A stretch of DNA of 64,000 nt from Mycolicibacterium sp. J2 (GTDB lineage Bacteria > Actinomycetota > Actinomycetes > Mycobacteriales > Mycobacteriaceae), in NCBI RefSeq assembly GCF_026240945.1, contig NZ_JAPFPY010000001.1, positions 372,001 to 436,000 of the forward strand, given 5' to 3'. Below the pieces are notes generated by a model. The model did no database searches and had not been told where the DNA came from. It was given only the letters and a program-made list of their open reading frames with translations. Position numbers and translations under genes: made by a program. Shown here piece by piece: positions 1 through 8,766 of the stretch (positions are counted from its first letter, which is position 1; each line of letters opens with the position of its first letter).

Positions 1-100
1 ACGCCGTCACACGCACTGGGCAACTGGGAAGCGACGGTTACTAGGAACACCCGTTAACGGGATCGCCTGTGAGTCCGAAGACCTGCCGGCTGTACCGGGT
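1..100 (+). promoter_or_regulatory. Cobalamin (B12) riboswitch, 3' part
   Basis: The B12-box signature AGTCCGAAGACCTGCC sits at about 72-87, preceded by GGGAA at 25-29 and TGTGA at 68-72, the usual order in the cobalamin riboswitch family. It lies upstream of a B12-independent methionine synthase, the classical target: with B12 present, expression of the B12-independent enzyme is shut down. The 5' part (P1 strand and upstream helices) probably lies before base 1, so the element is cut by the window. Limits are approximate. Confidence 0.8.
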
Positions 101-154
101 GCGCCGCGCCCGGTGGCGCATCGCCTCGAGGACTGGGCGTATGACCGAACGTTC

Positions 155-184
155 CGCCGCATGCGTTGGTGCGGTGTCTTTTTC
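155..184 (+). terminator. Possible intrinsic terminator of the riboswitch
   Basis: CGCCGCAT at 155-162 can pair with GTGCGGTG at 169-176 (8 pairs, two G-U), leaving a 6-base loop, followed by TCTTTTTC at 177-184. This hairpin plus U-run lies between the riboswitch and the metE start, where a transcriptional expression platform would be. An earlier hairpin, TGCGCC (100-105) with GGCGCA (115-120), could be the competing fold. Mycobacterial intrinsic terminators are often weak, so control by RBS sequestration or Rho remains possible. Confidence 0.4.
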
Positions 185-234
185 GGTTGCACGTCCGATG
201 GCGGTGAGCTTTCCCCCGTCTGAAGGACAGAGTT

Positions 235-2514
235 GTGACAACTACTCACCCATTCACTGCAACCGTGCTCGGTTCGCCGCGCATCGGGCCCAACCGTGAG
301 CTCAAACGAGCCGTCGAAAGATATTGGGCGCACCGCACCGACCGCAGCCAGGTTGAGGCCGTCGCCGCCGATATCCGCGCCGCGACCCGCAACGCCCTGA
401 CCGCCGCCGGCCTGGACTCGATCCCGGTCAATACCTTCTCGTATTACGACCAGGTACTCGACACCGCTGTCCTGCTGGGCGCTCTGCCTCCGCGGGTCAC
501 CAGCGCCGGGATCGACGACGATCTCGATCGCTACTTCGCGGCCGCGCGTGGCACCGCGGATATCCCTCCCCTGGAGATGACGAAGTGGTTCGACACCAAC
601 TACCACTACCTTGTTCCGGAGATCGGCCCCGCCACGACGTTCAGTCTCAACCCGGCGAAGGTCCTCGACGAACTGAGCGAGGCCAGCAGCGAAGGCACGG
701 CCGCGCGGCCGGTGATCATCGGGCCGATCACCTTCCTGGCGCTGTCCAAGGCCGTCGACGGCGGCCCCGCACCCATCGAACGCCTCGACGAACTGTTGCC
801 GCTCTATCGGGACCTGCTCGGCCAGCTGACCGCCGCGGGCGCGCAGTGGGTTCAACTCGACGAACCGATTCTGGTGACCGACGTCCTCGAGGACGCCGCC
901 GAGCTGGCCGAACGGGTTTATCGGTACCTCGGCGAAACCACCCTCCGTCCTGCGCTTTTCGTTGCGACGTACTTCGGGTCGCTCGAGCGGGTGCTGCCGG
1001 CCCTGGCCAGCACGCCGGTCGAGGCGATCGGCGTGGATCTGGTCGCCGGTGGTGAGCAGGCGGTAACCGCGGTCCCCGAACTCGCCGACAAACTCGTGGT
1101 GGCCGGTGTCGTGGACGGGCGCAACGTCTGGGCTACGGACCTGGAGTCCGCACTGGCCAAACTGGTTGCACTGCGCGCGGCCGCAGGCGCAGTGGCGGTG
1201 TCGACATCATGCTCCACTTTGCACGTCCCGTACTCGCTGAGATACGAGACCGAACTCGATGCCGCACTGCGCAATTGGCTGGCGTTCGGCGACGAGAAGC
1301 TCGCCGAGGTTGCCACCTTGGCCAAGGCCCTGCGCGACGGCCGCGAATCGGTGATCGGCGCGATCTCCGCGTCGGCGCGGGCGCAGGAATCCCGGAGGTC
1401 CGATCCGCGCCTGCGCAACGGCCAGGCTCGGGACCGACTGGCAGCGGTCTTGGCCGCCGGGACGACGCGCGGGCCCGCCGAGCAGCGACGTATCGACCAG
1501 GACGCCCGGCTGCATTTGCCGGCTTTGGCCACCACCACGATCGGTTCGTATCCCCAAACCGTCGAGATCCGAAAAGCCCGCGCCGCAGTGCGCTCCGGGC
1601 AGATCGATCAGGCCGAGTACGAGCGACAGATGAAGGCGGAGATCGCCGCCGTAATCAGCCTCCAAGAGGAGATCGGGCTCGACGTCCTGGTGCACGGCGA
1701 ACCCGAGCGCAACGATATGGTGCAGTACTTCGCCGAACAGCTGACCGGGTTCTTTGCAACCCGCAACGGCTGGGTACAGTCCTACGGCACCCGCTGTGTG
1801 CGCCCACCCATCCTGTATGGCGACGTGACGCGGCCCGAGCCGATGACGGTCGACTGGACCGTCTATGCCCAGTCACTGACCGCCAAGCCGGTCAAGGGTA
1901 TGTTGACCGGTCCCATCACGATTCTGGCGTGGTCATTCGTGCGCGACGATCAACCGTTGGCGGACACGGCGAATCAGATCGCGCTGGCCATCCGGGACGA
2001 GACGGTGGACCTCCAGTCCGCAGGCATCTCCATCATCCAGGTGGACGAGCCGGCGCTGCGTGAGCTGCTGCCGTTGCGGTCGAAGGACAAAGAGGATTAC
2101 CTGTCCTGGGCGGTCGGCGCGTTCCGGCTCTCCACTTCCGGGGTCAGTGACAGCACCCAGATCCACACCCATCTCTGCTATTCCGAGTTCGGTGAGGTCA
2201 TCGGGGCGATCGCGGACCTGGATGCCGATGTCACCTCGATCGAGGCGGCGCGGTCACGCATGGAAGTGCTCGATGACCTGAACGCGATCGGTTTCTCCAA
2301 CAGCGTGGGCCCCGGGGTATACGACATTCACTCGCCACGGGTGCCTGGAACTGAGGAGATCGTGGAATCGCTGCGTGCGGCCGTGCGCGCGATTCCGGCG
2401 CAACGGCTCTGGGTGAATCCGGACTGCGGCCTCAAAACCCGCAGGACCGAGGAGGTGACGGCCGCCCTACGCCACCTTGTCGAGGCCGCCCAGCTGGTAC
2501 GCACCGAGCAGTGA
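235..2514 (+). CDS. metE: Cobalamin-independent methionine synthase
   Basis: MetE transfers the methyl group of 5-methyltetrahydropteroyl-triglutamate to homocysteine, the last step of methionine synthesis, in the cytoplasm. The 759-residue product has the family length and both halves of the duplicated barrel. The zinc site is intact: His646 and Cys648 (THLCYS), Glu670 and Cys731 (NPDCGLKTR), each offset by 5 from the E. coli ligands as I recall them. The GTG start at 235 has GAAGGAC 6 bases upstream. It stands alone, downstream of the cobalamin riboswitch, and ends at a strong hairpin. Expected control is repression by B12. Confidence 0.97.
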   Translation: MTTTHPFTATVLGSPRIGPNRELKRAVERYWAHRTDRSQVEAVAADIRAATRNALTAAGLDSIPVNTFSYYDQVLDTAVLLGALPPRVTSAGIDDDLDRYFAAARGTADIPPLEMTKWFDTNYHYLVPEIGPATTFSLNPAKVLDELSEASSEGTAARPVIIGPITFLALSKAVDGGPAPIERLDELLPLYRDLLGQLTAAGAQWVQLDEPILVTDVLEDAAELAERVYRYLGETTLRPALFVATYFGSLERVLPALASTPVEAIGVDLVAGGEQAVTAVPELADKLVVAGVVDGRNVWATDLESALAKLVALRAAAGAVAVSTSCSTLHVPYSLRYETELDAALRNWLAFGDEKLAEVATLAKALRDGRESVIGAISASARAQESRRSDPRLRNGQARDRLAAVLAAGTTRGPAEQRRIDQDARLHLPALATTTIGSYPQTVEIRKARAAVRSGQIDQAEYERQMKAEIAAVISLQEEIGLDVLVHGEPERNDMVQYFAEQLTGFFATRNGWVQSYGTRCVRPPILYGDVTRPEPMTVDWTVYAQSLTAKPVKGMLTGPITILAWSFVRDDQPLADTANQIALAIRDETVDLQSAGISIIQVDEPALRELLPLRSKDKEDYLSWAVGAFRLSTSGVSDSTQIHTHLCYSEFGEVIGAIADLDADVTSIEAARSRMEVLDDLNAIGFSNSVGPGVYDIHSPRVPGTEEIVESLRAAVRAIPAQRLWVNPDCGLKTRRTEEVTAALRHLVEAAQLVRTEQ

Positions 2515-2520
2515 CGCAGC

Positions 2521-2571
2521 GACCGCGTTCCGGGATCCGGGATCCGGGATCCGGGATTCCGGAACGCGGTC
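2521..2571. terminator. Terminator hairpin with internal 7-bp tandem repeats
   Basis: GACCGCGTTCCGG (2521-2533) is exactly complementary to CCGGAACGCGGTC (2559-2571). Between and into the arms lie four consecutive CCGGGAT units (2530-2557). The element fills the gap between the convergent ends of metE (2514) and the whiB-like gene (2576), so it probably terminates both transcripts. There is no U-run on either strand. Confidence 0.7.
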
Positions 2572-2575
2572 GCGG

Positions 2576-2845
2576 TCAAGCGTTGCGGTGTTCGTCTTGG
2601 CGGTCCAGCAGCACGGCGCGGTCGACTTCTGACATACCGCCCCAGGTTCCGAAATCCTCTCCACGCTCGAGCGCGAACCCCGCACACTCCCATTTCACCG
2701 GGCAGGTTGCGCAGATCTCTTGCGCCACGGCCAATCGCCGGCGTCTGGACTCTGCGCGTTCACCGTCTGGATGGAAGAACAGATCGGGGTCGTGATCGCG
2801 GCATCGAGCCAGATGCCGCCAATCCGGGGACGTGTTCCCGTTCAT
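2576..2845 (-). CDS. WhiB-family Fe-S regulator
   Basis: An 89-residue WhiB-like protein. Four cysteines at 15, 45, 48 and 54 (C-x29-C-x2-C-x5-C) should hold a 4Fe-4S cluster, and GTWGG at 66-70 matches the G[VI]WGG turn. The basic DNA-contacting tail typical of WhiB proteins is not obvious: after the turn the chain ends in an acidic/neutral stretch (DRQDEHRNA). WhiB proteins normally act by binding the principal sigma factor and sensing NO, O2 or redox state. The ATG lies 3 bases after the prpC stop, so it looks like the last gene of the prpDBC operon. I cannot assign it to a numbered WhiB class. Confidence 0.88.
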   Translation of the reverse strand: MNGNTSPDWRHLARCRDHDPDLFFHPDGERAESRRRRLAVAQEICATCPVKWECAGFALERGEDFGTWGGMSEVDRAVLLDRQDEHRNA

Positions 2846-2848
2846 CGA

Positions 2849-3958
2849 TCACGTGAGCGCGCGCTGCGGATGCCCACTGTACTCGCTGAGGGGCCGGATC
2901 AAGGTGTTCGACGCCGCCTGCTCCATGACGTGTGCGGTCCAGCCGGTGATTCGACTCATCACGAAAATCGGTGTGAAACTCGCGATATCGAAACCCATGA
3001 GGTAGTAGACCGGCCCGGTCGGGAAGTCGAGATTGGGTTTGATCCCGGTCGCTGCGAACATGTCCTGCTCCAACTGGTTGTAGATGTCCAGCCACCGCCG
3101 GCCGTCGCGCACCGCGGCGACGCGTTCGAACGCCGCCTTCATCGTGGGTACCCGGGAATCACCGCTTCGGTACACCCGGTGACCAAAGCCCATCACCTTT
3201 TCCCTGCGGGACAGCTTGCCGTGTAACCATTCCGAAGCCCTATCGGCTGTGCCGATCTCCAGCATGTCGTGCATGACGGCCTCGTTGGCGCCGCCGTGCA
3301 GCGAGCCTTTGAGCGCACCGATGGCTGCGGTCACCGCGCTGTAGATGTCGGACTGCGTCGAGGTGACTACGCGCGCCGCGAAGGTCGACGCATTGAAGCT
3401 GTGCTCGGCGTACAGCACCATGGATTGTTCGAAGGCCCGCACGATCACCGTGTCCGGGACCTCACCGAGTGCCATCCGCAGGAAGTTCTCGGCGTAGCTC
3501 AGGTGGCTGTGCGGCGGAATCGGGTCGAGACCGCGCCTGCGGCGCATATCGGCGGCGACGATCGTGGGCAGCACGGCTAACATGCGCAGGGATTTCTCGT
3601 AGTTTGCCGACTCCGATGCGTCGTCCTCATGTGGATCCTCGGCGCCCAGATAGCTGATCGCGGTGCGCACGACATCCATCGGATGGCAGGTGTCGGGTAG
3701 CTTGGCCAGCAGCGACTGCAGCGAGCGGTCGATGCGACGCAACGCCCGCTCACGCTGGGTGAACTGCCCCAATTCGGCGTCGCTGGGCAGTTCTCCGCGC
3801 CACAGGAGGTAGGCGACCTCTTCGAAGCTGCAGTGTGCGGCCAAGTCCTGGACCGGGTAGCCGCGGTAGGTGAGCGAATTGCTTTCCGGGACCACCTTGG
3901 AGATGGCGGTGGTGTCGACCACGACACCGGTCAGACCCTTGTGAACGGCGACACTCAT
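2849..3958 (-). CDS. prpC: 2-Methylcitrate synthase
   Basis: Condenses propionyl-CoA with oxaloacetate to 2-methylcitrate, the first step of the methylcitrate cycle. The 369-residue product is a type-II citrate synthase: the catalytic triad is visible as His in SLHGGANEAV, His in GFGHRVY and Asp in PNLDFPTG, and the CoA/oxaloacetate region is SRITGWTAHVMEQ. Its ATG overlaps the prpB stop by 4 bases, and a WhiB gene follows 3 bases after its own stop. The operon makes methylcitrate synthase more likely than housekeeping citrate synthase. Citrate synthase side activity is common in mycobacterial PrpC. Confidence 0.93.
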   Translation of the reverse strand: MSVAVHKGLTGVVVDTTAISKVVPESNSLTYRGYPVQDLAAHCSFEEVAYLLWRGELPSDAELGQFTQRERALRRIDRSLQSLLAKLPDTCHPMDVVRTAISYLGAEDPHEDDASESANYEKSLRMLAVLPTIVAADMRRRRGLDPIPPHSHLSYAENFLRMALGEVPDTVIVRAFEQSMVLYAEHSFNASTFAARVVTSTQSDIYSAVTAAIGALKGSLHGGANEAVMHDMLEIGTADRASEWLHGKLSRREKVMGFGHRVYRSGDSRVPTMKAAFERVAAVRDGRRWLDIYNQLEQDMFAATGIKPNLDFPTGPVYYLMGFDIASFTPIFVMSRITGWTAHVMEQAASNTLIRPLSEYSGHPQRALT

Positions 3959-4869
3959 CGTTGAGCCCCCTGCAGGACAAAGTTGAAAACGTCGGAATCG
4001 AACTGGTTGTAATCGGCGTAACGCAGCAGCTCGTAGAGTCGACTTCGGTGCTGCATCCGATCAAGGAGACCGGATTGTGTTCCCACACTTGCGATCTCGC
4101 GCAGCCCCGCCTCGACGGCGAACATCGCCAGCCGCAGCGTCGTGACCGGATAGATCACCACGTTGTAGCCGATATCGGACAACTGGCGGGCGCTGAGCAG
4201 TTCGGATTTCCCGAACTCGGTCATGTTGGCCAGCAATGGCGTCTGCACGGCGGCGCGAAACCGTTCGAACTCCGCCCGGGTATGCAACGCCTCGGTGAAG
4301 ATCAGATCTGCACCGGCGTCGGCGTAGGCCTTGGCCCGCTCGATGGCCGCGGACACGCCCTCGATACCCGCGGCATCCGTCCTTGCGCAGATGACGAAGT
4401 TGGGGTCGCGTCGAGCGGAAACCGCTGCCCGCAACCGCTTCACCATCTCCGCGGTCTCGACGACGGCCTTGCCGTCCAGATGACCGCAACGCTTCGGATT
4501 CACCTGGTCCTCCAGGTGCAGCCCGGCCAGGCCGGCGTCTTCGAGCACCGTGACGGTGCGAGCCGCACTCATCGGCTCACCGAATCCCGTGTCGGCGTCG
4601 ACGAAGGTCGGCAGGTCGGTCGCCGACGCAATCTGCGCTCCCCGGCTCGCCACCTCCGTCAGGGTGGTCAAACCGATATCCGGCAGGCCGAGATCGGCCG
4701 CGAGCACCGCGCCGGAGACGTACACCCCGTCGAAGCCGATCTCGGCTACCAGCTTGGCCACCAGCGGCGAGAAGGCACCTGGGAAGCGTTGCAAGTGGCC
4801 CGATTCCAGCCCGGCGCGAAAGTGCAGCCGCTTCTCAACCGCCGATTTCGCCGACCCCAGGACGCTCAT
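3955..4869 (-). CDS. prpB: 2-Methylisocitrate lyase
   Basis: Cleaves 2-methylisocitrate to pyruvate and succinate, the last step of the methylcitrate cycle. The 304-residue product belongs to the isocitrate lyase/PEP mutase superfamily. It carries the metal-binding DADTGFGEP segment and the catalytic KRCGH loop, the form typical of methylisocitrate lyases. It is flanked by 4-base ATGA overlaps with prpD upstream and prpC downstream, indicating translational coupling. M. tuberculosis lacks prpB and uses isocitrate lyase instead; its presence here fits a non-tuberculous species. Confidence 0.94.
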   Translation of the reverse strand: MSVLGSAKSAVEKRLHFRAGLESGHLQRFPGAFSPLVAKLVAEIGFDGVYVSGAVLAADLGLPDIGLTTLTEVASRGAQIASATDLPTFVDADTGFGEPMSAARTVTVLEDAGLAGLHLEDQVNPKRCGHLDGKAVVETAEMVKRLRAAVSARRDPNFVICARTDAAGIEGVSAAIERAKAYADAGADLIFTEALHTRAEFERFRAAVQTPLLANMTEFGKSELLSARQLSDIGYNVVIYPVTTLRLAMFAVEAGLREIASVGTQSGLLDRMQHRSRLYELLRYADYNQFDSDVFNFVLQGAQR

Positions 4870-6371
4870 CGGAAGATGCCCGAGGCAACGGTAGGGGCTT
4901 TGTCCAGCACCCGCTGGTCCACCCGGATGTTGAGTGCGTTCAGGCCACCTGGTTTGATGCCGGCGACACCGTCCATGACATTCAGGAAGCGCTGCTGCTC
5001 TTCGGATTCCACCACACCGTCGGCGAGTTCGGTGAATTTGGCGACGTACTGGGGTCGCTCGAACGGGCGGGCACCGAGCGGATGGGCATCCGCGACGGCG
5101 AGTTCGTCGACGATGGTCTCGCCGCTCTTCAACGTCACCACAGCTTTGGCGCCGAACGCTTTCTCGGCCGGGTCATTCGAGTGGTAGCGCCGGGTCCATT
5201 CCGGGTCCTCGACGGTGGAGATCTTGTTCCACAGGTCGATGGTGTCGGCCCGGTGGGCCCGTTCGGGTGCATAGGATCGCTCGTGGTGCCAGGTGCCGTC
5301 CTGCAGGGCGACGGCGAAGATGTAGGGCACCGAGTGGTCCAAGGTTTCGCGTGAAGCGTCGGGGTCGAACTTCTGCGGGTCGCCGGAGCCGGTGCCGATG
5401 ACCACGTGAGTGTGATGACTGGTGTGCAGCACGATCGATGCGACCTGCGCGAGGTCACCGATTCGCTCGCGCAACCGGCGGGCCAGGTCGATGGGCGCCT
5501 GGCTCTGATACTCGGCCGAATGTTCCTTGGTATAGGTGTCGAGGATGGCGCGTTTGGGCTCACCCGGCTCGGGCAGGGGTACGTGATAGGTGCGCTGGGG
5601 ACCGCCCAGCAGCCAGGCGATGACACCGTCCTCGCCCTCCCAAATGGGCGCCGGCGACCCTTCACCGCGCATGGCCCGATCGACGGCTTCGACGGCGACC
5701 TTGCCGGCCCAGGCGGGCGCGAAGGCCTTCCAGCTGGAGATCAGGCCCTTGCGGGACTGCCGGGTGGCCGTGGTCAGATGCAGCGCCTGACCGATCGCGG
5801 CATAGATGGTCGCCGTGTCCAGCCGCAGCATGGTGCCCAGTCCGGCGGCCACCGACGGACCGAGGTGGGCGACGTGGTCGATCTTGTTCTCGTGCAGGCA
5901 GATTCCCTTCACCAGGTCGACCTGGATCTCGTAGGCGGTGGCGATACCGCGGATCAGGTCGGACCCGCGGACGCCCAGCTGCTGGCCCACGGCAACCAAT
6001 GCCGGGATGTTGTCGCCGGGATGCGAATACTCGGCGGCCAGGAAGGTGTCGTGGAAGTCGAGTTCGCGGACGGCCACCCCATTGGCCCACGCGGCCCACT
6101 CGGCCGAGACACTGCCCGGCACGCCGAAGACGGCGGCACCCTGACGGGTCGGGTGCGCCAACGCCTGCGCCCGCGCAACGGTGACCGGCCGGCGGGTCAC
6201 CGAGGCGGCAGACACCGCCGCGTTGTCGATGATGCGATTGACGACCATCGCCTCGGTCTCCGGGAGCACCGCGACGGGATCGGCGGCGACCTCGGCGATC
6301 TTCCAGGCGAGGTGCTCGGTGCGGGGGAATTCGTCGGCGCTGCGCCGGGTCCTGACGTCGTGTACACGCAT
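4866..6371 (-). CDS. prpD: 2-Methylcitrate dehydratase
   Basis: Dehydrates 2-methylcitrate toward 2-methylaconitate in the methylcitrate cycle. MmgE/PrpD family along its length, including the early segment [15 protein letters not shown] and the typical GWDHVA-like region read here as [12 protein letters not shown] chose ATG at 6371 ([10 protein letters not shown], 501 residues); an in-frame GTG at 6380 would add only three residues. It is the first gene of prpD-prpB-prpC-whiB. The 120-bp gap to divergent prpR contains the presumed operator. Confidence 0.94.
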   Translation of the reverse strand: MRVHDVRTRRSADEFPRTEHLAWKIAEVAADPVAVLPETEAMVVNRIIDNAAVSAASVTRRPVTVARAQALAHPTRQGAAVFGVPGSVSAEWAAWANGVAVRELDFHDTFLAAEYSHPGDNIPALVAVGQQLGVRGSDLIRGIATAYEIQVDLVKGICLHENKIDHVAHLGPSVAAGLGTMLRLDTATIYAAIGQALHLTTATRQSRKGLISSWKAFAPAWAGKVAVEAVDRAMRGEGSPAPIWEGEDGVIAWLLGGPQRTYHVPLPEPGEPKRAILDTYTKEHSAEYQSQAPIDLARRLRERIGDLAQVASIVLHTSHHTHVVIGTGSGDPQKFDPDASRETLDHSVPYIFAVALQDGTWHHERSYAPERAHRADTIDLWNKISTVEDPEWTRRYHSNDPAEKAFGAKAVVTLKSGETIVDELAVADAHPLGARPFERPQYVAKFTELADGVVESEEQQRFLNVMDGVAGIKPGGLNALNIRVDQRVLDKAPTVASGIFR

Positions 6372-6447
6372 ATTCCGCACGCTACGCAGGCCATCGCCGA
6401 CGGGGAAAGTGCCTGTAGATGCGTAATTATGTGTCCTTGGACCGGCA

Positions 6448-6468
6448 CTTTTGCGAATGTTGCGTAAG
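6448..6468. promoter_or_regulatory. Putative PrpR operator in the prpD-prpR gap
   Basis: Two closely spaced motifs, TTTTGCGAA (6449-6457) and GTTGCGTAA (6459-6467), lie between divergent prpD and prpR. RamB/PrpR regulators of actinobacteria recognise TTTGCAAA-like or TTTGCGAA-like sites, so this is the best operator candidate. It is 24 bases before the prpR GTG and about 80 before prpD, placing it to affect both promoters. Confidence 0.45.
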
Positions 6469-6491
6469 AGGGCGCGGTAGTCTCGGCGGCG

Positions 6492-7916
6492 GTGGCGAAG
6501 ACATTCGCGGGCGCCCGGCTGAGACGGCTGCGCGACGAGAGAGGCCTGACACAGGTCGCGCTGGCGCGCGCCCTCGGCCTGTCCACCAGCTACGTCAACC
6601 AGCTGGAGAATGACCAGCGCCCGATCACCGTCGGCGTACTACTGGCGTTGTCGGACCGCTTCGACCTGCCCACCCACTACTTCGCACCCGACGCCGACGC
6701 CCGGCTGGTGGCAGATCTGCGGGAGATCCTCTCCGACGGACCTGCCACCACCGCGCAGATCGAGGAACTGGTCGCCCGGATGCCCGAGGTCGGGCAGGCC
6801 ATGGTCAATCTGCACCGCCGCCTGCACGACGCCACCGCCGAATTGGAAGCCGCGCAGGAGCGAGCCAACCTCGACGCCCAGACCGGCACGCAACAGCCGA
6901 TGCCGTTCGAGGAGGTCCGGGACTTCTTCTACGACCGGCGCAACTACATCGACGTCCTCGACCGGGCCGCCGAGGATCTGTTCACCACCCATCAACTGCA
7001 CGTCGGCGGACTGGACACCCAACTCGCCACGTTGCTCGCCGCACAATTCGGCATCACCGTCGTGGTCGACGACGGCGGCGCCTTGGGGCCGGATGTCAAG
7101 CGACGCTTCCAGTCCGACACCAAGGCGCTCTATGTGGCCCGATGGCTGTTCCCCGGTCAGCGAGCATTCCAACTCGGGACCCAGCTCGCCCTCCTTCTGC
7201 ACGCGGATCTCATTACCGCCATCCTCGCGGCCGACGACCAGCTCAGCCCCGAGGCGCGAGAGGTGGCGCGCATCGGACTGGCCAACTACTTCGCCGGCGC
7301 ACTGCTGTTGCCCTACCGCGAATTCCTTGACGCAGCAGAGCATTTGCGCTACGACATAGACCAGCTGGCGCGCCGGTTCGAGGTCGGGTTCGAGACCATC
7401 TGCCATCGATTGTCCACACTCCAGAGACCGGACGCGCGTGGCGTCCCGTTCATCTTCGTCCGCACCGACAGTGCCGGGAACATCTCGAAGCGACAGTCCG
7501 CCACCGCTTTTCACTTTTCTCGCGTCGGCGGCAACTGCCCGCTCTGGGTGGTCCACCACGCCTTTGCACGTCCCGGAGAGTTCCTCACCCAGGTGGCTCA
7601 GATGCCCGACGGGCGCAGTTACTTCTGGCTGGCCAAGACCGCCGACTCGACGCCGGGCAGCTACCTTGGCACGCCCAAGCGTTTCGCGATCGGGCTGGGC
7701 TGCGACATGGTGCACGCCGACAAGCTGATCTACTCCGTCGGCATCGATCTCACCGACCCCCAAGCCACCGTGCCCATCGGCGCCGGCTGCCGGATCTGCG
7801 ACCGCGTGGCCTGCCCACAGCGCGCCTTTCCCTACGTGGGCCGCCCGGTTCAGGTGGACCCGGAGACCAGCAGTAACCTGCCGTATCCGCCAGCGGCCAC
7901 AACACCATTCAGGTAA
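6492..7916 (+). CDS. prpR: PrpR/RamB-family transcriptional regulator
   Basis: Acyl-CoA-responsive regulator (ScfR family) that normally activates methylcitrate-cycle genes on propionate. 474 residues. An N-terminal Xre-type helix-turn-helix (about 8-62, [22 protein letters not shown]) is followed by a linker, an ImmA/IrrE-like domain in the middle and the family's C-terminal domain. Three cysteines at 433, 436 and 441 (CRICDRVAC) match the cluster that binds Fe-S in mycobacterial PrpR. Start GTG at 6492 is close to the likely promoter and has little room for an RBS, so it may be leaderless. Divergent from prpDBC; its 3' end overlaps the opposing amidase gene by 8 bases. Confidence 0.92.
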   Translation: MAKTFAGARLRRLRDERGLTQVALARALGLSTSYVNQLENDQRPITVGVLLALSDRFDLPTHYFAPDADARLVADLREILSDGPATTAQIEELVARMPEVGQAMVNLHRRLHDATAELEAAQERANLDAQTGTQQPMPFEEVRDFFYDRRNYIDVLDRAAEDLFTTHQLHVGGLDTQLATLLAAQFGITVVVDDGGALGPDVKRRFQSDTKALYVARWLFPGQRAFQLGTQLALLLHADLITAILAADDQLSPEAREVARIGLANYFAGALLLPYREFLDAAEHLRYDIDQLARRFEVGFETICHRLSTLQRPDARGVPFIFVRTDSAGNISKRQSATAFHFSRVGGNCPLWVVHHAFARPGEFLTQVAQMPDGRSYFWLAKTADSTPGSYLGTPKRFAIGLGCDMVHADKLIYSVGIDLTDPQATVPIGAGCRICDRVACPQRAFPYVGRPVQVDPETSSNLPYPPAATTPFR

Positions 7917-8688
7917 GCATCTGCAGATAGCCAGAGATACCCCGCGTGACGGCCTCGGCCATCCGCGCGCGGGTTCCGGCATCCGAGAGCAGCGCCGCGT
8001 CGTCGGGGTTCCGCATGTTGCCCATTTCGATGAGGACCGACGGGTACTGCGCCAGGTTCAGGCCGGCGAGGTCGGCACGACCGTACAGGCCGTCGGTCCC
8101 GCGGTAGGTGGACGGTTGCAGGCCGCAGGCCACCAGTTCGTCGCGCATCACCTGCGCGAGCCGGCGCGCCGGGCCGGCCTGTGCCGCGTTCATCGGCGGG
8201 TCCGAGTAGTTCACGTGGAATCCGCGGCCCTGCCTGGGTCCGCCGTCGGCGTGAATACTGACGATCGCGTCAGGGCGTACCGAATTCGCCATGGCCGCAC
8301 GCTGATCCACGCACGGACCAAGGGCATTGTCGTTACCCCGCGACATCGCGGTCCGCACGCCGAGCTGGCTGAGGCCGGCCCTGATCCGTAACACCGTGTC
8401 CCAGTTGAAGGTGTGCTCGGGATAGCCGGCGTCGGTGGTGGTGCCGGTGGTCTGGCACTCCTTGGTGTTGCCTCGCCCGTCGGTGACCTGCCGGACGATG
8501 GACGAGTCGTTCGCGCCGTTGTGGCCCGGATCGAGGAAGACGATCCGGCCGGCCACGCTGGAGGCGGCGTGGGCGCTGGGAGGACTCAGCAGCGCAACGG
8601 GCGCGAGAAAGACCGACGCCGCTGCCGCATGACGCAGCACATCTCGTCGCGTTGTCGATCTCCGACTGAAAGCACCTCCGCAGCACAC
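7909..8688 (-). CDS. ami1: Exported N-acetylmuramoyl-L-alanine amidase
   Basis: Zinc amidase that cuts the bond between N-acetylmuramic acid and the peptide stem of peptidoglycan (Amidase_3 family; resembles mycobacterial Rv3717/Ami1). 259 residues. Zinc ligands are His56 (DPGH), Glu91 (PEHTF) and His146 (SIHADGG); the catalytic Glu is in LIEMGNMRN. Cys78 and Cys126 could form the family disulfide. The N-terminus has a twin arginine (TTRRDVLRH) and hydrophobic stretch ending near AHA, suggesting Tat export. The GTG start at 8688 is the only good in-frame choice, although GGAGG falls just inside the gene. Confidence 0.9.
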   Translation of the reverse strand: MCCGGAFSRRSTTRRDVLRHAAAASVFLAPVALLSPPSAHAASSVAGRIVFLDPGHNGANDSSIVRQVTDGRGNTKECQTTGTTTDAGYPEHTFNWDTVLRIRAGLSQLGVRTAMSRGNDNALGPCVDQRAAMANSVRPDAIVSIHADGGPRQGRGFHVNYSDPPMNAAQAGPARRLAQVMRDELVACGLQPSTYRGTDGLYGRADLAGLNLAQYPSVLIEMGNMRNPDDAALLSDAGTRARMAEAVTRGISGYLQMLT

Positions 8689-8766
8689 GCTTTCACCGTA
8701 AATCTGCCATCCGTCGGGCGCGATGGGTCACAGCAGCCCGGCAGGTAATCGATGCCGGCCGGCGAT

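Noticed and set aside
2530..2557. Tandem CCGGGAT repeats as a CRISPR-like array
   Set aside because: Units are contiguous 7-mers without spacers and lie within a terminator hairpin.
5406..6467. 353-codon + strand frame opposite prpD
   Set aside because: Shadow of prpD; low-complexity Gly/Arg/Asp/His composition and no motif.
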